Shown: positions 46,763 through 56,224 of the stretch, piece after piece
How positions within the stretch are numbered: the first letter of the stretch is position 1
Layout of the letters: every line of letters starts with the position of its first letter
NCBI RefSeq assembly: GCF_009764355.1
Contig: NZ_LNUA01000031.1
Span: forward strand, 310,001-374,000
Length of the DNA: 64,000 nt
Reading direction: 5' to 3'
Origin: Companilactobacillus bobalius
Lineage (GTDB): Bacteria; Bacillota; Bacilli; Lactobacillales; Lactobacillaceae
Made by a program: the position numbers and the translations under genes
The notes under the pieces: model-generated
Seen by the model: only the letters and a program-made list of their open reading frames with translations
What the model was told of the DNA's origin: nothing
The model's database searches: none

Positions 46763-47509
46763 CTATTTTTCTTCGTTAAATGTAATACCTGATAAAAAGT
46801 CTTTGATTCGTGTTGTGGGATGATTAAAGAACTCATCGGTTGAACCGTCGAAGAGGATGTCACCATCTTCAACAAAGACAATTTTATCAGCAACTGAACG
46901 AGCAAATTCCATGTTGTGTGTCACAATAATCATTGCTTGTCCCATTTTGCTTAGCTCTTCCAAAATCAAAAGAACCTGTGTTTCCAACTCTGGATCAAGT
47001 GCACTAGTTGGTTCGTCCAAAAGAATGTATTCAGGATCCATTGCTAAAGCACGACAAATTGAAATACGTTGTTGTTGACCACCAGATAGTTGGCTTGGAT
47101 AACGGTCAGCGTATTCTGATAAACCGACTTGAGCAAGCAACTTATGGGCACGTTCTTCGGTTTCTTTCTTAGATTTACCAAGTACTGTTTCAGGAGCAGT
47201 AGTGATGTTCTTGAGTACGGTTAGATTAGGAAAGAGATTCCAATTTTGAAAAACCATACTAGTTTTTTTACGAACATCGAAACTAAGCTTTTTGGAAACA
47301 GGTTTAGAATAATCAAGTTGCAGATCAGAGAAGTTCAAAGTTCCACTTTCAGGTCGAACTAAAAGGTCTAGTGATCTTAATAGTGTTGATTTACCAGAAC
47401 CAGAAGGTCCCAGAATAACAGTTGTTTTACCATCAGGGAAGTCAACACTAAGATTCTTAAGAACTTGTTTATTACCATAAGTTTTAACAATATTCTTCAA
47501 TGAAATCAT
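46763..47509 (-). CDS. Amino-acid ABC transporter ATP-binding protein
   Basis: 248 residues. Walker A GPSGSGKST at 33-41, Q-loop, signature LSGGQQQR near 138, Walker B YILLDEPTSALD near 160 and switch His in VTHNME. Polar amino-acid uptake family. One-base junction with the permease gene. Together with the permease and lipoprotein it forms a complete importer, probably for cystine or another sulfur amino acid given the cysteine genes in front. Confidence 0.92.
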   Translation of the reverse strand: MISLKNIVKTYGNKQVLKNLSVDFPDGKTTVILGPSGSGKSTLLRSLDLLVRPESGTLNFSDLQLDYSKPVSKKLSFDVRKKTSMVFQNWNLFPNLTVLKNITTAPETVLGKSKKETEERAHKLLAQVGLSEYADRYPSQLSGGQQQRISICRALAMDPEYILLDEPTSALDPELETQVLLILEELSKMGQAMIIVTHNMEFARSVADKIVFVEDGDILFDGSTDEFFNHPTTRIKDFLSGITFNEEK

Positions 47510-48204
47510 TAGGCTTCACTTCCTTTAACGTATTTTGAAGTTCTCCGTTCGAGATAATGTTGCAATAAAGTAAGTAACGAGCAGACAACAGCATACAAGA
47601 AAGCGGCCAATGAGTACATCAATAATGGTTGAAAGTTTTTAGCAGTAATTTGTTGACTGACTTGGAACATTTCCAAAATTGTAATAGAACTGGCAAGAGA
47701 TGTATCCTTCACTAAACCAATAAATGAATTGGATAGTGGTGGTAGAGCAATTCTAACAGCCTGTGGCAACACAATCTTCATTAATGTTTGCTTAGTCGTA
47801 AAATTCAATGTAAAAGCTGCATCCCATTGATCTTGCGGAACTGATAACAAGGCTGAACGAATAGTCTCTGAGGCATAAGCCCCAGTATTCAATGAGAAAC
47901 CAATTACGGCAGCAATGAATGGTGATAGTTGAACGCCAGCACTTGGAAGACCAAAGAAGATAATGAATAATTGAACCAATAGTGGAGTGGAACGGAATAA
48001 CCAAACATAGAAGTTAGCAATTGCACGAAGTACTAACCAAGGATATTTGATCAATTTATTTTCACTCGGTTGGATGAATTTAATTAAAGCTGTTAATACG
48101 GCTAAGATTAGGCCAAAGATAAAAGAAATAATGGCCAACGGAATGGTATACTGCAACATTGCAGAAATCATTGCTGGTAATGAAGTAATGATAGTGTGCC
48201 ACAT
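47509..48204 (-). CDS. Amino-acid ABC transporter permease
   Basis: 231 residues, five or so membrane helices and the EAA loop ESIRSALL-like segment (ASETIRSALLSVPQDQWDAA near 110-129) that docks the ATPase. HisM/GlnP class. Single permease, so a homodimer is expected. Confidence 0.92.
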   Translation of the reverse strand: MWHTIITSLPAMISAMLQYTIPLAIISFIFGLILAVLTALIKFIQPSENKLIKYPWLVLRAIANFYVWLFRSTPLLVQLFIIFFGLPSAGVQLSPFIAAVIGFSLNTGAYASETIRSALLSVPQDQWDAAFTLNFTTKQTLMKIVLPQAVRIALPPLSNSFIGLVKDTSLASSITILEMFQVSQQITAKNFQPLLMYSLAAFLYAVVCSLLTLLQHYLERRTSKYVKGSEA

Positions 48205-48235
48205 GAACTTATAACCCCCTCGATAATTTTAAAAT

Positions 48236-49018
48236 TTATTTTTTGGTGATATCTTCACCGAAGTACTTATTAGAAAGCTTCTTCATTGTACCGTCTTTAT
48301 ATAGTTCTTTGATAGCTTTATTTACACGGTTACGTAGATGAGTTGATTTCTTGTTGTAAATTGGAGCAATCTTTGATGGTTTAAGTTTGCTATTAGGAAT
48401 AGTGATGTATTTCAAATCAGTGTTCTTATGGCTTTCTTTCCAATATAGGAAGGCTTCCTTAGAATTGAAAGCACCAGCAACACGTCCTTGATCGATCATT
48501 GACATGTCAGTTTGGAAATCAGCAGCAGGAACTACCTTAGCACCAAATTTTTCGGCATGGTTGTAATTATCAGTACCAGTACCGGCAGAAATCTTCTTAC
48601 CCTTAATATCATCTACAGAATTAATACCTGTACCATCTTTAGTAATGATAACTGATTTTGAGTAAATGTAAGGTGTTGAGAAGATGTAATGTTTCTCACG
48701 TGATGGGTTTTCAGCCACGTTATTCAAAACAACATCAAAAGTATTTGAGTTTAAACCAGCAATTAATGAATCCCACTTTGTTGGAACAAATTTAGCCTTT
48801 AAATCAAGTTTCTTAGCAATGGCTTTACCAAGATCGACTTCAAATCCCTTAAGTTTACCATTATCACGGTATGAGTAAGGTGCATAAGTACCTTCCAAAC
48901 CGATTGTTAAAGTACCATCAGTCTTAGTATCACTGTTGGCGCTCTTGTTTGAGCAACCAGTTAGAACCAAAACAAAGGCTGCAATCATTGTTAAAATTAA
49001 AGCAATACGCTTTTTCAT
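48236..49018 (-). CDS. Amino-acid ABC transporter substrate-binding lipoprotein
   Basis: 260 residues. Lipobox LVLTGCS with lipidated Cys near 22. SBP family 3 pattern: LTIGLEGTYAPYSYRDNGKL near 40-59 and GFEVDLGKAIAKKL. Resembles cystine-binding FliY/TcyA proteins; the operon context (MetA-like, CysK) supports cystine but this is inference. GAGGGGG precedes ATG. The 81-base gap to cysK contains the hairpin AATAGAAAAT / ATTTTCTATT without a T-run directly after it. Confidence 0.9.
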   Translation of the reverse strand: MKKRIALILTMIAAFVLVLTGCSNKSANSDTKTDGTLTIGLEGTYAPYSYRDNGKLKGFEVDLGKAIAKKLDLKAKFVPTKWDSLIAGLNSNTFDVVLNNVAENPSREKHYIFSTPYIYSKSVIITKDGTGINSVDDIKGKKISAGTGTDNYNHAEKFGAKVVPAADFQTDMSMIDQGRVAGAFNSKEAFLYWKESHKNTDLKYITIPNSKLKPSKIAPIYNKKSTHLRNRVNKAIKELYKDGTMKKLSNKYFGEDITKK

Positions 49019-49099
49019 TATAAAAAAATCCCCCTCTAATAGAAAATTACCATTTTCTATTCTCTCATAAAATAAAAATACTTAAAAAAGATATGACTT

Positions 49100-50023
49100 T
49101 TAAAACTTAAATAAATCAGTTGATAGGTATCTTTCACCATTATCAGGTGCAACAGTTACGACAGTTTTACCTTTGCCAAGTTTCTTAGCAATTTGAATGG
49201 CTCCGTAGATATTGGCACCAGCAGAAATACCTGGTAAAAAGCCTTCCTTGTGGCTAACTTCTTGCGCCATCTTAATGGCTTGATCACTAGTTACTTCCAT
49301 TATATCTGAATAAGCATTCTTATCGAGTGTGTCCGGGATGAAGCCAGCACTGATACCTTGAATTTTGTGGGCACCAGTTTTTCCTTCCTTTAATAAAGGA
49401 GACTCAGCAGCTTCAAGAGCCCAAACTTTTACATTAGGATATTTCTTAGTTAGAGCATGACTAACACCAGAAAGAGTACCGCCAGTACCAACACCAGCTA
49501 CAAAGCCATCAACTGGAGTGTCACCAAATGCTTCAACGATTTCCTTACCAGTAGTAGCTTCATGAATAGCCGGGTTAGCAGGATTTTGGAATTGCATAGG
49601 CATGAAGTAACCATTTTCCTTAGATAGGTCTGTGGCTTTCTTAATAGCACCACCCATACCATCTTTACCAGGTGTCAAAATCAATTCAGTGCCGTATCCC
49701 TGCATCAACTTACGACGTTCGATACTCATTGTTTCAGGCATTGTAATGATTAAATGGTAACCTTTAGCGGCGGCGACTAGTGATAAGCCAATACCAGTGT
49801 TACCTGAAGTAGGTTCAACTAATGTATCGCCAGGTTTGATTTTGCCAGCTTTTTCAGCAGCTTCAATCATTGAAAGAGCAATTCTATCTTTGATAGAGCT
49901 ACCAGGATTGAAGAATTCTAATTTTACGTAAACGTCAGCGGCATCTTCAGGAACGACGTTGTTTAGTTTAACGATAGGTGTATTTCCAATAAGTTCTGTA
50001 ATATTTTGAGCAATTTTTGTCAT
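49100..50023 (-). CDS. cysK: Cysteine synthase (O-acetylserine sulfhydrylase)
   Basis: 307 residues. PLP Lys in [13 protein letters not shown] near 45, substrate loop [11 protein letters not shown] near 70, GTGGTLSG cofactor-phosphate loop near 178 and [10 protein letters not shown] near the end. Converts O-acetylserine plus sulfide to cysteine. It follows the MetA-like acyltransferase by 13 bases, which could supply the O-acetylated substrate. Confidence 0.95.
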   Translation of the reverse strand: MTKIAQNITELIGNTPIVKLNNVVPEDAADVYVKLEFFNPGSSIKDRIALSMIEAAEKAGKIKPGDTLVEPTSGNTGIGLSLVAAAKGYHLIITMPETMSIERRKLMQGYGTELILTPGKDGMGGAIKKATDLSKENGYFMPMQFQNPANPAIHEATTGKEIVEAFGDTPVDGFVAGVGTGGTLSGVSHALTKKYPNVKVWALEAAESPLLKEGKTGAHKIQGISAGFIPDTLDKNAYSDIMEVTSDQAIKMAQEVSHKEGFLPGISAGANIYGAIQIAKKLGKGKTVVTVAPDNGERYLSTDLFKF

Positions 50024-50036
50024 AATGATAATCTCC

Positions 50037-50834
50037 TTAACAAGTAGTTAATTTATATTCTGAAACTGATTGAAGCCAATTATGATAAAAGTTAAGTTGT
50101 GTTTGTTTCCAAGCAAAAGTTGGCTTTTTATCTAATGGCGAATAGTAATTCAAAGCGGGAAGTGGTTGTTTTGCTTTGGGACTGGCCAATTCACGGCGAT
50201 ATTCTTTATCTAAACCATCTTTTTGATATTCTAAATGTGAAAAGATAAAAGTTTGATTCTTATCGACGGCTTCAGCTAAAGTTAATAGACCATTTTCACT
50301 GATAGCTTTGATTGATAAGTGAGGGTTATTCTGCATCTCTTCGTGATCCATTTCGGCATAACGAGCGTGAGGTGCAGGAAAGTTGTCACTGATATTTTCA
50401 AGATATTTAGAATCTTTCAAAATTTGATTTTGGAAAATTCCGAATACCTTGTGAGGTAAAAGTTTTTTTTGAATGTTATATATACGATTAAGGGCAGCCA
50501 TGGCGCCCCAACAGACATACAATTGTGGAATGTCAGTCTGATTTAATTGGTCAATCAAATCATTGATTTCATCAAAGTAGGAAACTTGAGGAAAATCTAA
50601 TTTTTCAACTGGACTACCACTAATGATAAAACCATCAAGATTCTTAATTTCTTCTAAATCTAAAGGTCTCATATTATCTGTTATTTCGGAATCAAGTACA
50701 CGATCAACGTACCGAGTGGCTGAATAGTAAAATGTCAATTCAACGTTATCAAGGTCTAAAGCCTTCTGAAAATTGTGCATAGTTTCAATTTTATTTTGCA
50801 TTAAGTTTAAAATTCCAATTCTAATAGGTTCCAC
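50037..50834 (-). CDS. MetA-family (homoserine/serine O-acyltransferase-like) protein
   Basis: 265 residues from GTG 50834; AAAGGAG lies six bases upstream, while the longer frame lacks a ribosome site and runs into the attenuator. HTS-family catalytic residues: Cys in [11 protein letters not shown] near 130, His and Glu in [18 protein letters not shown] near 220. N-terminus is about 35 residues shorter than canonical MetA. Adjacent to cysK rather than methionine genes, so it may acetylate serine as a functional substitute for CysE; homoserine acylation remains possible. Confidence 0.82.
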   Translation of the reverse strand: MEPIRIGILNLMQNKIETMHNFQKALDLDNVELTFYYSATRYVDRVLDSEITDNMRPLDLEEIKNLDGFIISGSPVEKLDFPQVSYFDEINDLIDQLNQTDIPQLYVCWGAMAALNRIYNIQKKLLPHKVFGIFQNQILKDSKYLENISDNFPAPHARYAEMDHEEMQNNPHLSIKAISENGLLTLAEAVDKNQTFIFSHLEYQKDGLDKEYRRELASPKAKQPLPALNYYSPLDKKPTFAWKQTQLNFYHNWLQSVSEYKLTTC

Positions 50835-50861
50835 AAGTGTCTCCTTTCTAAGTTTGGCAAA

Positions 50862-50895
50862 CAAAAAGAGGAGCCGACTAATGTCAGCTCCTCTT
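50862..50895 (-). terminator. Attenuator terminator in the leader of the cysteine operon
   Basis: Minus strand AGAGGAGCTGAC, ATTA loop, GTCGGCTCCTCT (12 pairs, one G-U), then five T. It lies between the Cys-rich leader peptide and the MetA-like gene, 28 bases before the start codon. Flanking GCAAAC / GTTTGC could extend it. Confidence 0.85.
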
Positions 50896-50921
50896 GATTT
50901 ACAGTTTGCACTACTTGTTTA

Positions 50922-51020
50922 TCAATTGAGTGGTATTAGACATGTCGAAAAAGTATAGTAATTTTTGTCAATTACTACACAACAACATGATTTAATGTTT
51001 TCTTGATTAAAATTCAACAT
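50922..51020 (-). CDS. Cysteine-rich leader peptide (attenuation)
   Basis: 32 codons with a perfect AGGAGG eight bases before ATG. The peptide reads MLNFNQENIKSCCCVVIDKN followed by YYTFSTCLIPLN; four of 32 residues are Cys and three are consecutive (TGT TGT TGT at 50987-50979). Directly after the Cys run the RNA can form TAGTAATT / AATTACTA. A stop codon lies 27 bases before the terminator stem. Placement in front of a terminator and a cysteine-synthesis operon is the classic amino-acid leader peptide layout. Confidence 0.75.
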   Translation of the reverse strand: MLNFNQENIKSCCCVVIDKNYYTFSTCLIPLN

Positions 51021-51051
51021 GTCAAATTCCTCCTGCAATTAAGATGACTCA

Positions 51052-51080
51052 AATTTACAATTAAAAAATTAATTAGTCAA
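51052..51080 (-). promoter_or_regulatory. Promoter of the cysteine operon
   Basis: Minus strand TTGACT (51080-51075), 17 bases, TAAATT (51057-51052); transcription would start near 51045, giving a leader of about 210 nt before the MetA-like gene. Confidence 0.7.
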
Positions 51081-51083
51081 GGA

Positions 51084-51545
51084 TTATTTCTTTTTTTCTG
51101 TATAAATTGAAAGTGATTCGAATTCCAAATATGAAGCCAAGGTCAATGAAATCATCAACAGGAAGACTAACCAACCCATTGTTCGACCGAGGATTAAACT
51201 CAGTGGTAGGAAGCGAGCAATTAAGTAAATACTTAACATCGATAGCCAAAAATCAACAAAAAGATTTGCACCAATGACAACTTTATTACGCTCAAGCACG
51301 AAGAAATGTAAAAGATCTTTGAGAATTTTTCTAGTTGAGCTACGGTACATAATCAAAACAGGACGTTGAGCGATTACCTTAACAGCAAACATACCAAAAG
51401 CTCCTACGATTCCACCAACAACGATTCTCCAAGTCAAGGCGTGGAGAACTAATGAGTTATATGACACCCCAATGATCGATAGACAGAGAACATAAGGGAT
51501 GATGAAGAAGAATAGGTAGATGATGGAAATTTTTTTATTAGACAT
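51084..51545 (-). CDS. Hypothetical membrane protein
   Basis: 153 residues with four hydrophobic helices (about 8-30, 36-58, 88-112 and 120-142), basic loop YRSSTRKILKDLL and a charged tail EKKK. No family recognised. Lies between the cysteine operon promoter and the CNNM gene, transcribed on its own. Confidence 0.7.
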   Translation of the reverse strand: MSNKKISIIYLFFFIIPYVLCLSIIGVSYNSLVLHALTWRIVVGGIVGAFGMFAVKVIAQRPVLIMYRSSTRKILKDLLHFFVLERNKVVIGANLFVDFWLSMLSIYLIARFLPLSLILGRTMGWLVFLLMISLTLASYLEFESLSIYTEKKK

Positions 51546-51674
51546 TTTTGATTACTCCCTATATACTAATGTTCTTATTTTAACATGAAAAAGGTTTATT
51601 GTTGAATACATAAACACCTGTTATAATTGTTTTGTTTATGTTTAAGTTTACAAATGAAAGTGAGTGCGAGTTAA

Positions 51675-53030
51675 ATGAGTGGTGACTCTTCTGGAGCGTC
51701 GCTTTCCGGGCAGCTGATTTTAATAATAGTTTTAACATTATTAAATGCTTTTTTTGCAGCAGGCGAGATGGCGATAGTTTCTGTTAATAAGACGTCCGTT
51801 GAGGAAAGAGCAAAGAATGAGAATAAACGGGCTCAGAAAATATTACAGGCGATTAATAATCCCAATAAGTTCCTATCTACGATTCAAGTAGCGATTACTT
51901 TAGCAGGCTTCTTGTCATCAGCTAGTGCGGCAACTACCTTAAGTACGAGGGTAGAATCTTTGATTGGTCAATTTCCAGGCAGTCACGAGATTTCAATTAT
52001 TATTATAACGATAATTTTATCGTTTATTACCTTAGTTTTCGGTGAATTGTATCCGAAGAGAATAGCGTTACAAAAACCCTATGAGGTGGCCAGTTTTACT
52101 GAACCTTTTATAAGATTTGTTGGTAAAATTTTACGTCCGTTTGTCTGGTTATTGGATAAGACAATCAATATGTTGACGAAGATTACGCCAATTGATTTTA
52201 GTCAAAAGGATGATCCTATTTCTAGAAATGAAATGATTGCTACCTTACGTAAATCACGTAATAGTGGAACAATCAATTCTGACGAGTATCAGATGCTACA
52301 GGGAATCATTCGTTTTGGTGATAAGACGGCAAGAGAGATTATGACACCAAGAATGGATACTTTTATGATTGATATCAACAATCCAGTTGATGAGAATATC
52401 GATGCAATCTTAGAACAACCATATTCAAGAATTCCTTTATATGGCGGTGATAAGGATAATGTTATCGGAATTGTTCATATTAAGGATCTATTGAAGAAGT
52501 CTCGAGAAATTGGTTTTGAAAATATCAATTTAAAATCGATTATGAAGGAACCACTGTTTGTTCCGGAAGCAACTAATATTGATGCCTTGCTTTTAAAAAT
52601 GCGTAGTACACAGACTCAAATTGCCATGGTTGTTGATGAGTATGGGGGAATCGTCGGTTTAGCTACGATTGAAGACATTTTGGAAGAAATTGTTGGTGAA
52701 ATTGATGATGAATATGACCCTGTAACAAAGAATTTCCAACGATTGGGTGCCAATAAGTTTTCTGTTGTTGGTTTAATGACAATTGAGGATTTCGATGAAC
52801 TATTTGAAGAAGAGATTCAAGTAGAAGATGTTGATACGATTGCGGGTTATCTAATCATGAATATTGGTGAGATACCTGATCCTAAGCATCCCAAGTCATT
52901 TGAGTTAAAAGATGGAACAGTGATTACATCTGGTGAGTTGAATGGATCAAGAATTGAAAATGTTATTGTGACTGTACCAGATAATAAATTGAAGACAGTT
53001 ACCTCAAACATGTTCAAAAAGAAATACTAA
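51675..53030 (+). CDS. CNNM/CBS-domain protein (hemolysin C / CorC family)
   Basis: 451 residues: CNNM (DUF21) membrane domain about 10-195 with LLNAFFAAGEMAIVSVNKT, a CBS pair about 215-335 (MTPRMDTFMID and VVDEYGGIVGLATIEDILEE) and a C-terminal CorC_HlyC domain ending in VTVPDNK. Likely Mg2+ or Co2+ homeostasis, by family knowledge. The hemolysin name is historical. Confidence 0.92.
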   Translation: MSGDSSGASLSGQLILIIVLTLLNAFFAAGEMAIVSVNKTSVEERAKNENKRAQKILQAINNPNKFLSTIQVAITLAGFLSSASAATTLSTRVESLIGQFPGSHEISIIIITIILSFITLVFGELYPKRIALQKPYEVASFTEPFIRFVGKILRPFVWLLDKTINMLTKITPIDFSQKDDPISRNEMIATLRKSRNSGTINSDEYQMLQGIIRFGDKTAREIMTPRMDTFMIDINNPVDENIDAILEQPYSRIPLYGGDKDNVIGIVHIKDLLKKSREIGFENINLKSIMKEPLFVPEATNIDALLLKMRSTQTQIAMVVDEYGGIVGLATIEDILEEIVGEIDDEYDPVTKNFQRLGANKFSVVGLMTIEDFDELFEEEIQVEDVDTIAGYLIMNIGEIPDPKHPKSFELKDGTVITSGELNGSRIENVIVTVPDNKLKTVTSNMFKKKY

Positions 53031-53118
53031 CTGTATTTCTTTTTTTTCGATGAAGAATTAAGTTACAAAGTATGTATGGAGGAATAAAGTACACAAAATT
53101 TTTGTGTGTTAATAAAAT

Positions 53119-54696
53119 ATGGATCAAAAACAATTAGAACAAGAAGTAAATAAACGTAGAACCTTTGCCATCATTTCTCACCCGGATGCTGGTAAAACAA
53201 CTATTACTGAACAGATGCTTTACTTTGGTGGAGTTATTCGTTCAGCTGGTACAGTTAAAGCTAAGAAATCCGGTCAATTTGCAACTAGTGATTGGATGGA
53301 AATTGAAAAGAAACGTGGTATTTCTGTTACCAGTTCTGTTATGCAATTTCATTACCACGATAAGGATATCAATATCTTGGATACTCCAGGACATGAGGAC
53401 TTCTCTGAAGATACTTATCGTACATTGATGGCGGTTGATGCTGCAGTCATGGTAATTGATTCTGCCAAAGGTATTGAACCACAAACAAAGAAATTATTTA
53501 AAGTTGTTAAAAAACGTGGTATTCCTATTTTCACATTTATGAATAAGTTGGATCGTGATGGTCGTGATCCACTTGATTTGATTGCTGAATTGGAAGATCT
53601 TTTGAATATCGAAGGTTGTGCTATGAACTGGCCTATCGGTATGGGTAAGGAATTAAAAGGATTATACGATATTAGTAATAATCGCTTGGAACTTTACCGT
53701 AAAGATGGCGATGACCGTTTCCTACCTTTGAATGACAAAGGACAATTGGCTGAATCCAATCCAATTGAAGAAGAGGGTGTCTACGAACAAGCATTAGGTG
53801 AAGTTGATTTGATTAAGGAAGCTGGTAACAAGTTCGACTTGGATAAAGTTTTAGCAGGTAATCAAACACCAGTCTTCTTTGGTTCAGCTTTGACTAACTT
53901 TGGTGTAGAAACTTTCTTGAACACATTCTTGGACATGGCGCCAGCTCCAGCCGAACATAAGGAACAAGATAGTGAAGAAGTCGTAAAACCTGATGACCCA
54001 ACATTCTCTGGTTTCGTCTTTAAGATTCAAGCTAATATGAATCCTAATCATCGTGATAGAATTGCTTTCGTACGTATTTGTTCAGGTGAATTTGTTCGTG
54101 GAATGGATGTAACTTTGGATCGTACAGGTAAAGTAATGCGCTTGAACAATGCAACTGAGTTCATGTCTGATCAAAGAGAGACAGTTAAGACTGCTGTTGC
54201 CGGTGATATTGTTGGTTTGTATGATACTGGTAATTTCCAAATTGGTGATACGATTTATGAAGGTAAAAAATCTGTTCAATTTGAAGACTTACCTCAATTT
54301 ACACCAGAAATGTTCATGGAAGTTCAAGCTAAGAATGTTATGAAGCAAAAGTCATTCCACAAAGGGATGCAACAATTGGTTCAAGAAGGTGCGGTTCAAC
54401 TTTATAAGAAATATACAACTAATGACTATATTTTAGGTGCAGTTGGACAACTTCAATTTGAAGTCTTCCAATTTAGAATGAAGAACGAGTATAATTGTGA
54501 CGTTGTTATGAAACCAATTGGTTCTAGAATTGCCCGTTGGGTAGATCCAGAACAACTAGATGCTTCAATGTCATCAACTAGAAATATGTTAGTGAAAGAT
54601 TTGGATGACAAACCATTGTTCTTATTTGAGAATAAGTTTGCTGAAAACTGGTTTGCTAACAAATATCCAAATGTTAAGTTAACTTCAAAATTATAG
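53119..54696 (+). CDS. prfC: Peptide chain release factor 3
   Basis: 525 residues. Translational GTPase: G1 [12 protein letters not shown] near 19-30, switch [11 protein letters not shown] near 90-98, NKLD near 144. RF3-specific length and EF-G-like domains II-III. Recycles RF1/RF2 after termination. The only good ribosome site, GGAGG at 53078-53082, is 36 bases upstream; ACACAAA / TTTGTGT between them can form a hairpin that shortens the distance. Confidence 0.95.
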   Translation: MDQKQLEQEVNKRRTFAIISHPDAGKTTITEQMLYFGGVIRSAGTVKAKKSGQFATSDWMEIEKKRGISVTSSVMQFHYHDKDINILDTPGHEDFSEDTYRTLMAVDAAVMVIDSAKGIEPQTKKLFKVVKKRGIPIFTFMNKLDRDGRDPLDLIAELEDLLNIEGCAMNWPIGMGKELKGLYDISNNRLELYRKDGDDRFLPLNDKGQLAESNPIEEEGVYEQALGEVDLIKEAGNKFDLDKVLAGNQTPVFFGSALTNFGVETFLNTFLDMAPAPAEHKEQDSEEVVKPDDPTFSGFVFKIQANMNPNHRDRIAFVRICSGEFVRGMDVTLDRTGKVMRLNNATEFMSDQRETVKTAVAGDIVGLYDTGNFQIGDTIYEGKKSVQFEDLPQFTPEMFMEVQAKNVMKQKSFHKGMQQLVQEGAVQLYKKYTTNDYILGAVGQLQFEVFQFRMKNEYNCDVVMKPIGSRIARWVDPEQLDASMSSTRNMLVKDLDDKPLFLFENKFAENWFANKYPNVKLTSKL

Positions 54697-54697
54697 G

Positions 54698-54722
54698 AAA
54701 TCGCTGAATGGCGGTTTTTTTT
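54698..54722 (+). terminator. Terminator of prfC
   Basis: AAATCGC / GCGGTTT with loop TGAATG and eight T. Confidence 0.85.
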
Positions 54723-55088
54723 ATTGTAAAATTTTCATGGTAGTGTAAAAAATCACATATAAAGGAGGTGCAAAAAAAGCCCGGATGGCGTGAAAACAGG
54801 GGATTACGCTCTTCATTTTAAAAAAATAATTTGGCTACCAATGGGTTTATTCAATTAAACATTTCATTTTTATGGAATTTGTTATCCAATTTCTTTTGGA
54901 AAAGATGTGATTGGGTTATTTGATGTAAAAAAATCTTAAATTTCTTAAGAATTTCTTAATGTCAAGTAACAAAAAATTACAATTTATTTTCGAATGTTTA
55001 ATTCTTGTTACAAAATCCGGGTTTTATTGAAACTAAATTTTGTAAATAGTAGTCTATAACTAGATTATTTATTAAGGGGAAACATTCT
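54723..55088 (+). other. Long leader/intergenic region before the GH73 gene
   Basis: 366 bases without a supported gene. It contains a perfect ribosome-site-like AAAGGAGGTG near 54762 with no convincing start (an ATG 14 bases on gives only two codons), small stem GGCGT / ACGC around 54787-54810, TTACAAAAT / ATTTTGTAA around 55010-55045, and a TATAAC near 55057 as a -10 candidate. No known riboswitch class was recognised. Confidence 0.4.
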
Positions 55089-56096
55089 ATGTCTAAAAAA
55101 AATCTAATTACAAGTGCCTTGGTACTTGGAACATTGGCTGCAACTGCTACGCCTTCAGTAGTATCAGCTGCTACAACCGATGCAGATTCTACAGCATCTG
55201 ACACAAATACAGAACAAGTAAATAACAAATCACAAAATAACGACGAAAACGTCATTGCTGGCTCTGACGTAAAAAAGGCTGATACCACTGTTGCTAACTC
55301 ATCAATTGTACAATCAGCAAGTGAATCACCATATGCAGCTTCAAATGCAACAGCAATTGTTCAAGCTGCTTCAGGGTTATCATCTTCACAACAACAAGCT
55401 TTCTTAAATGAAGCCGTTCCTATGGCTCAAAAAGCTGCTTCAAAATATAACCTTTATGCGTCAGTAATGTTGGCACAAGCCATTCTTGAAAGTGGTTGGG
55501 GTGCTTCAACATTAGCTACTCAAGGTCATAACTTGTTTGGTATTAAGGGTGACTATAATGGTGCTTTTGTAACAATGCCTACATCTGAATACAGTTCATC
55601 AAAGGGTTGGTATACAATTTATGCTAACTTCAGAAAGTATCCTAGTTACTACGAATCATTCTTAGACAATGGTGACAAGCTTCGTAATGGTGTTTCATGG
55701 AATTCTAGCTATTACAAGGGTACATGGAAAGAAAATGCAAGCTCATATAAGGATGCAACAGCATGGCTACAAGGTAGATATGCAACAGCTCCTAACTATG
55801 CATCTTCTTTGAACAACATCATTTCCACATACAATTTGACACAATATGATGGTAACGCTCAAACAAACGGTAGTTCACAAGATACTCAAAAGGGTGTTAT
55901 TACAGTTAGAAATAGTGCTAGTCCTTATGTAAAATTACTTGCTTTACAAAGTGATGGTACATATTCAGTAATTACTAACCGTGCTTTAGGTAATGACACA
56001 CCATGGCAAACTGATCAAACTAGAGTTCTTAATGGTCACACATACTATCGTGTTGCTACTAACGAATGGGTACAAGATACATACGTTGTTAAATAA
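55089..56096 (+). CDS. Secreted N-acetylglucosaminidase (GH73) with SLAP-like C-terminus
   Basis: 335 residues. Signal peptide to SVVSAATT (about 28). A Ser/Thr/Asn-rich linker to about 95. GH73 domain about 105-265: AQAILESGWGASTLATQGHN with the catalytic Glu, LFGIKGDYNG, YANFRKYPSYYESF. C-terminal ~70 residues are SLAP/SH3-like, ending HTYYRVATNEWVQDTYVVK. Cleaves peptidoglycan glycan strands for cell separation or turnover. Shares its wall-binding type with the 3D protein at 20.7 kb. Confidence 0.93.
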   Translation: MSKKNLITSALVLGTLAATATPSVVSAATTDADSTASDTNTEQVNNKSQNNDENVIAGSDVKKADTTVANSSIVQSASESPYAASNATAIVQAASGLSSSQQQAFLNEAVPMAQKAASKYNLYASVMLAQAILESGWGASTLATQGHNLFGIKGDYNGAFVTMPTSEYSSSKGWYTIYANFRKYPSYYESFLDNGDKLRNGVSWNSSYYKGTWKENASSYKDATAWLQGRYATAPNYASSLNNIISTYNLTQYDGNAQTNGSSQDTQKGVITVRNSASPYVKLLALQSDGTYSVITNRALGNDTPWQTDQTRVLNGHTYYRVATNEWVQDTYVVK

Positions 56097-56115
56097 TAAA
56101 TGTATAAATTTACTT

Positions 56116-56142
56116 AGACATCCCAATGGGGTGTCTTTTTTT
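56116..56142 (+). terminator. Terminator of the GH73 gene
   Basis: AGACATCCC / GGGGTGTCT with AAT loop region and seven T. Confidence 0.9.
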
Positions 56143-56224
56143 GCTTAAAATTCAAATATTAGTTGTTTCAAAACGTTGATTTGATTATGATATTTAGATG
56201 AGTTTAGTTAAGAGAGTGAAATAA

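Noticed and set aside
50835..51083. T-box riboswitch in front of the cysteine operon
   Set aside because: No T-box core (AGGGUGGNACCGCG) is present; the Cys-rich leader frame and terminator explain the region better.
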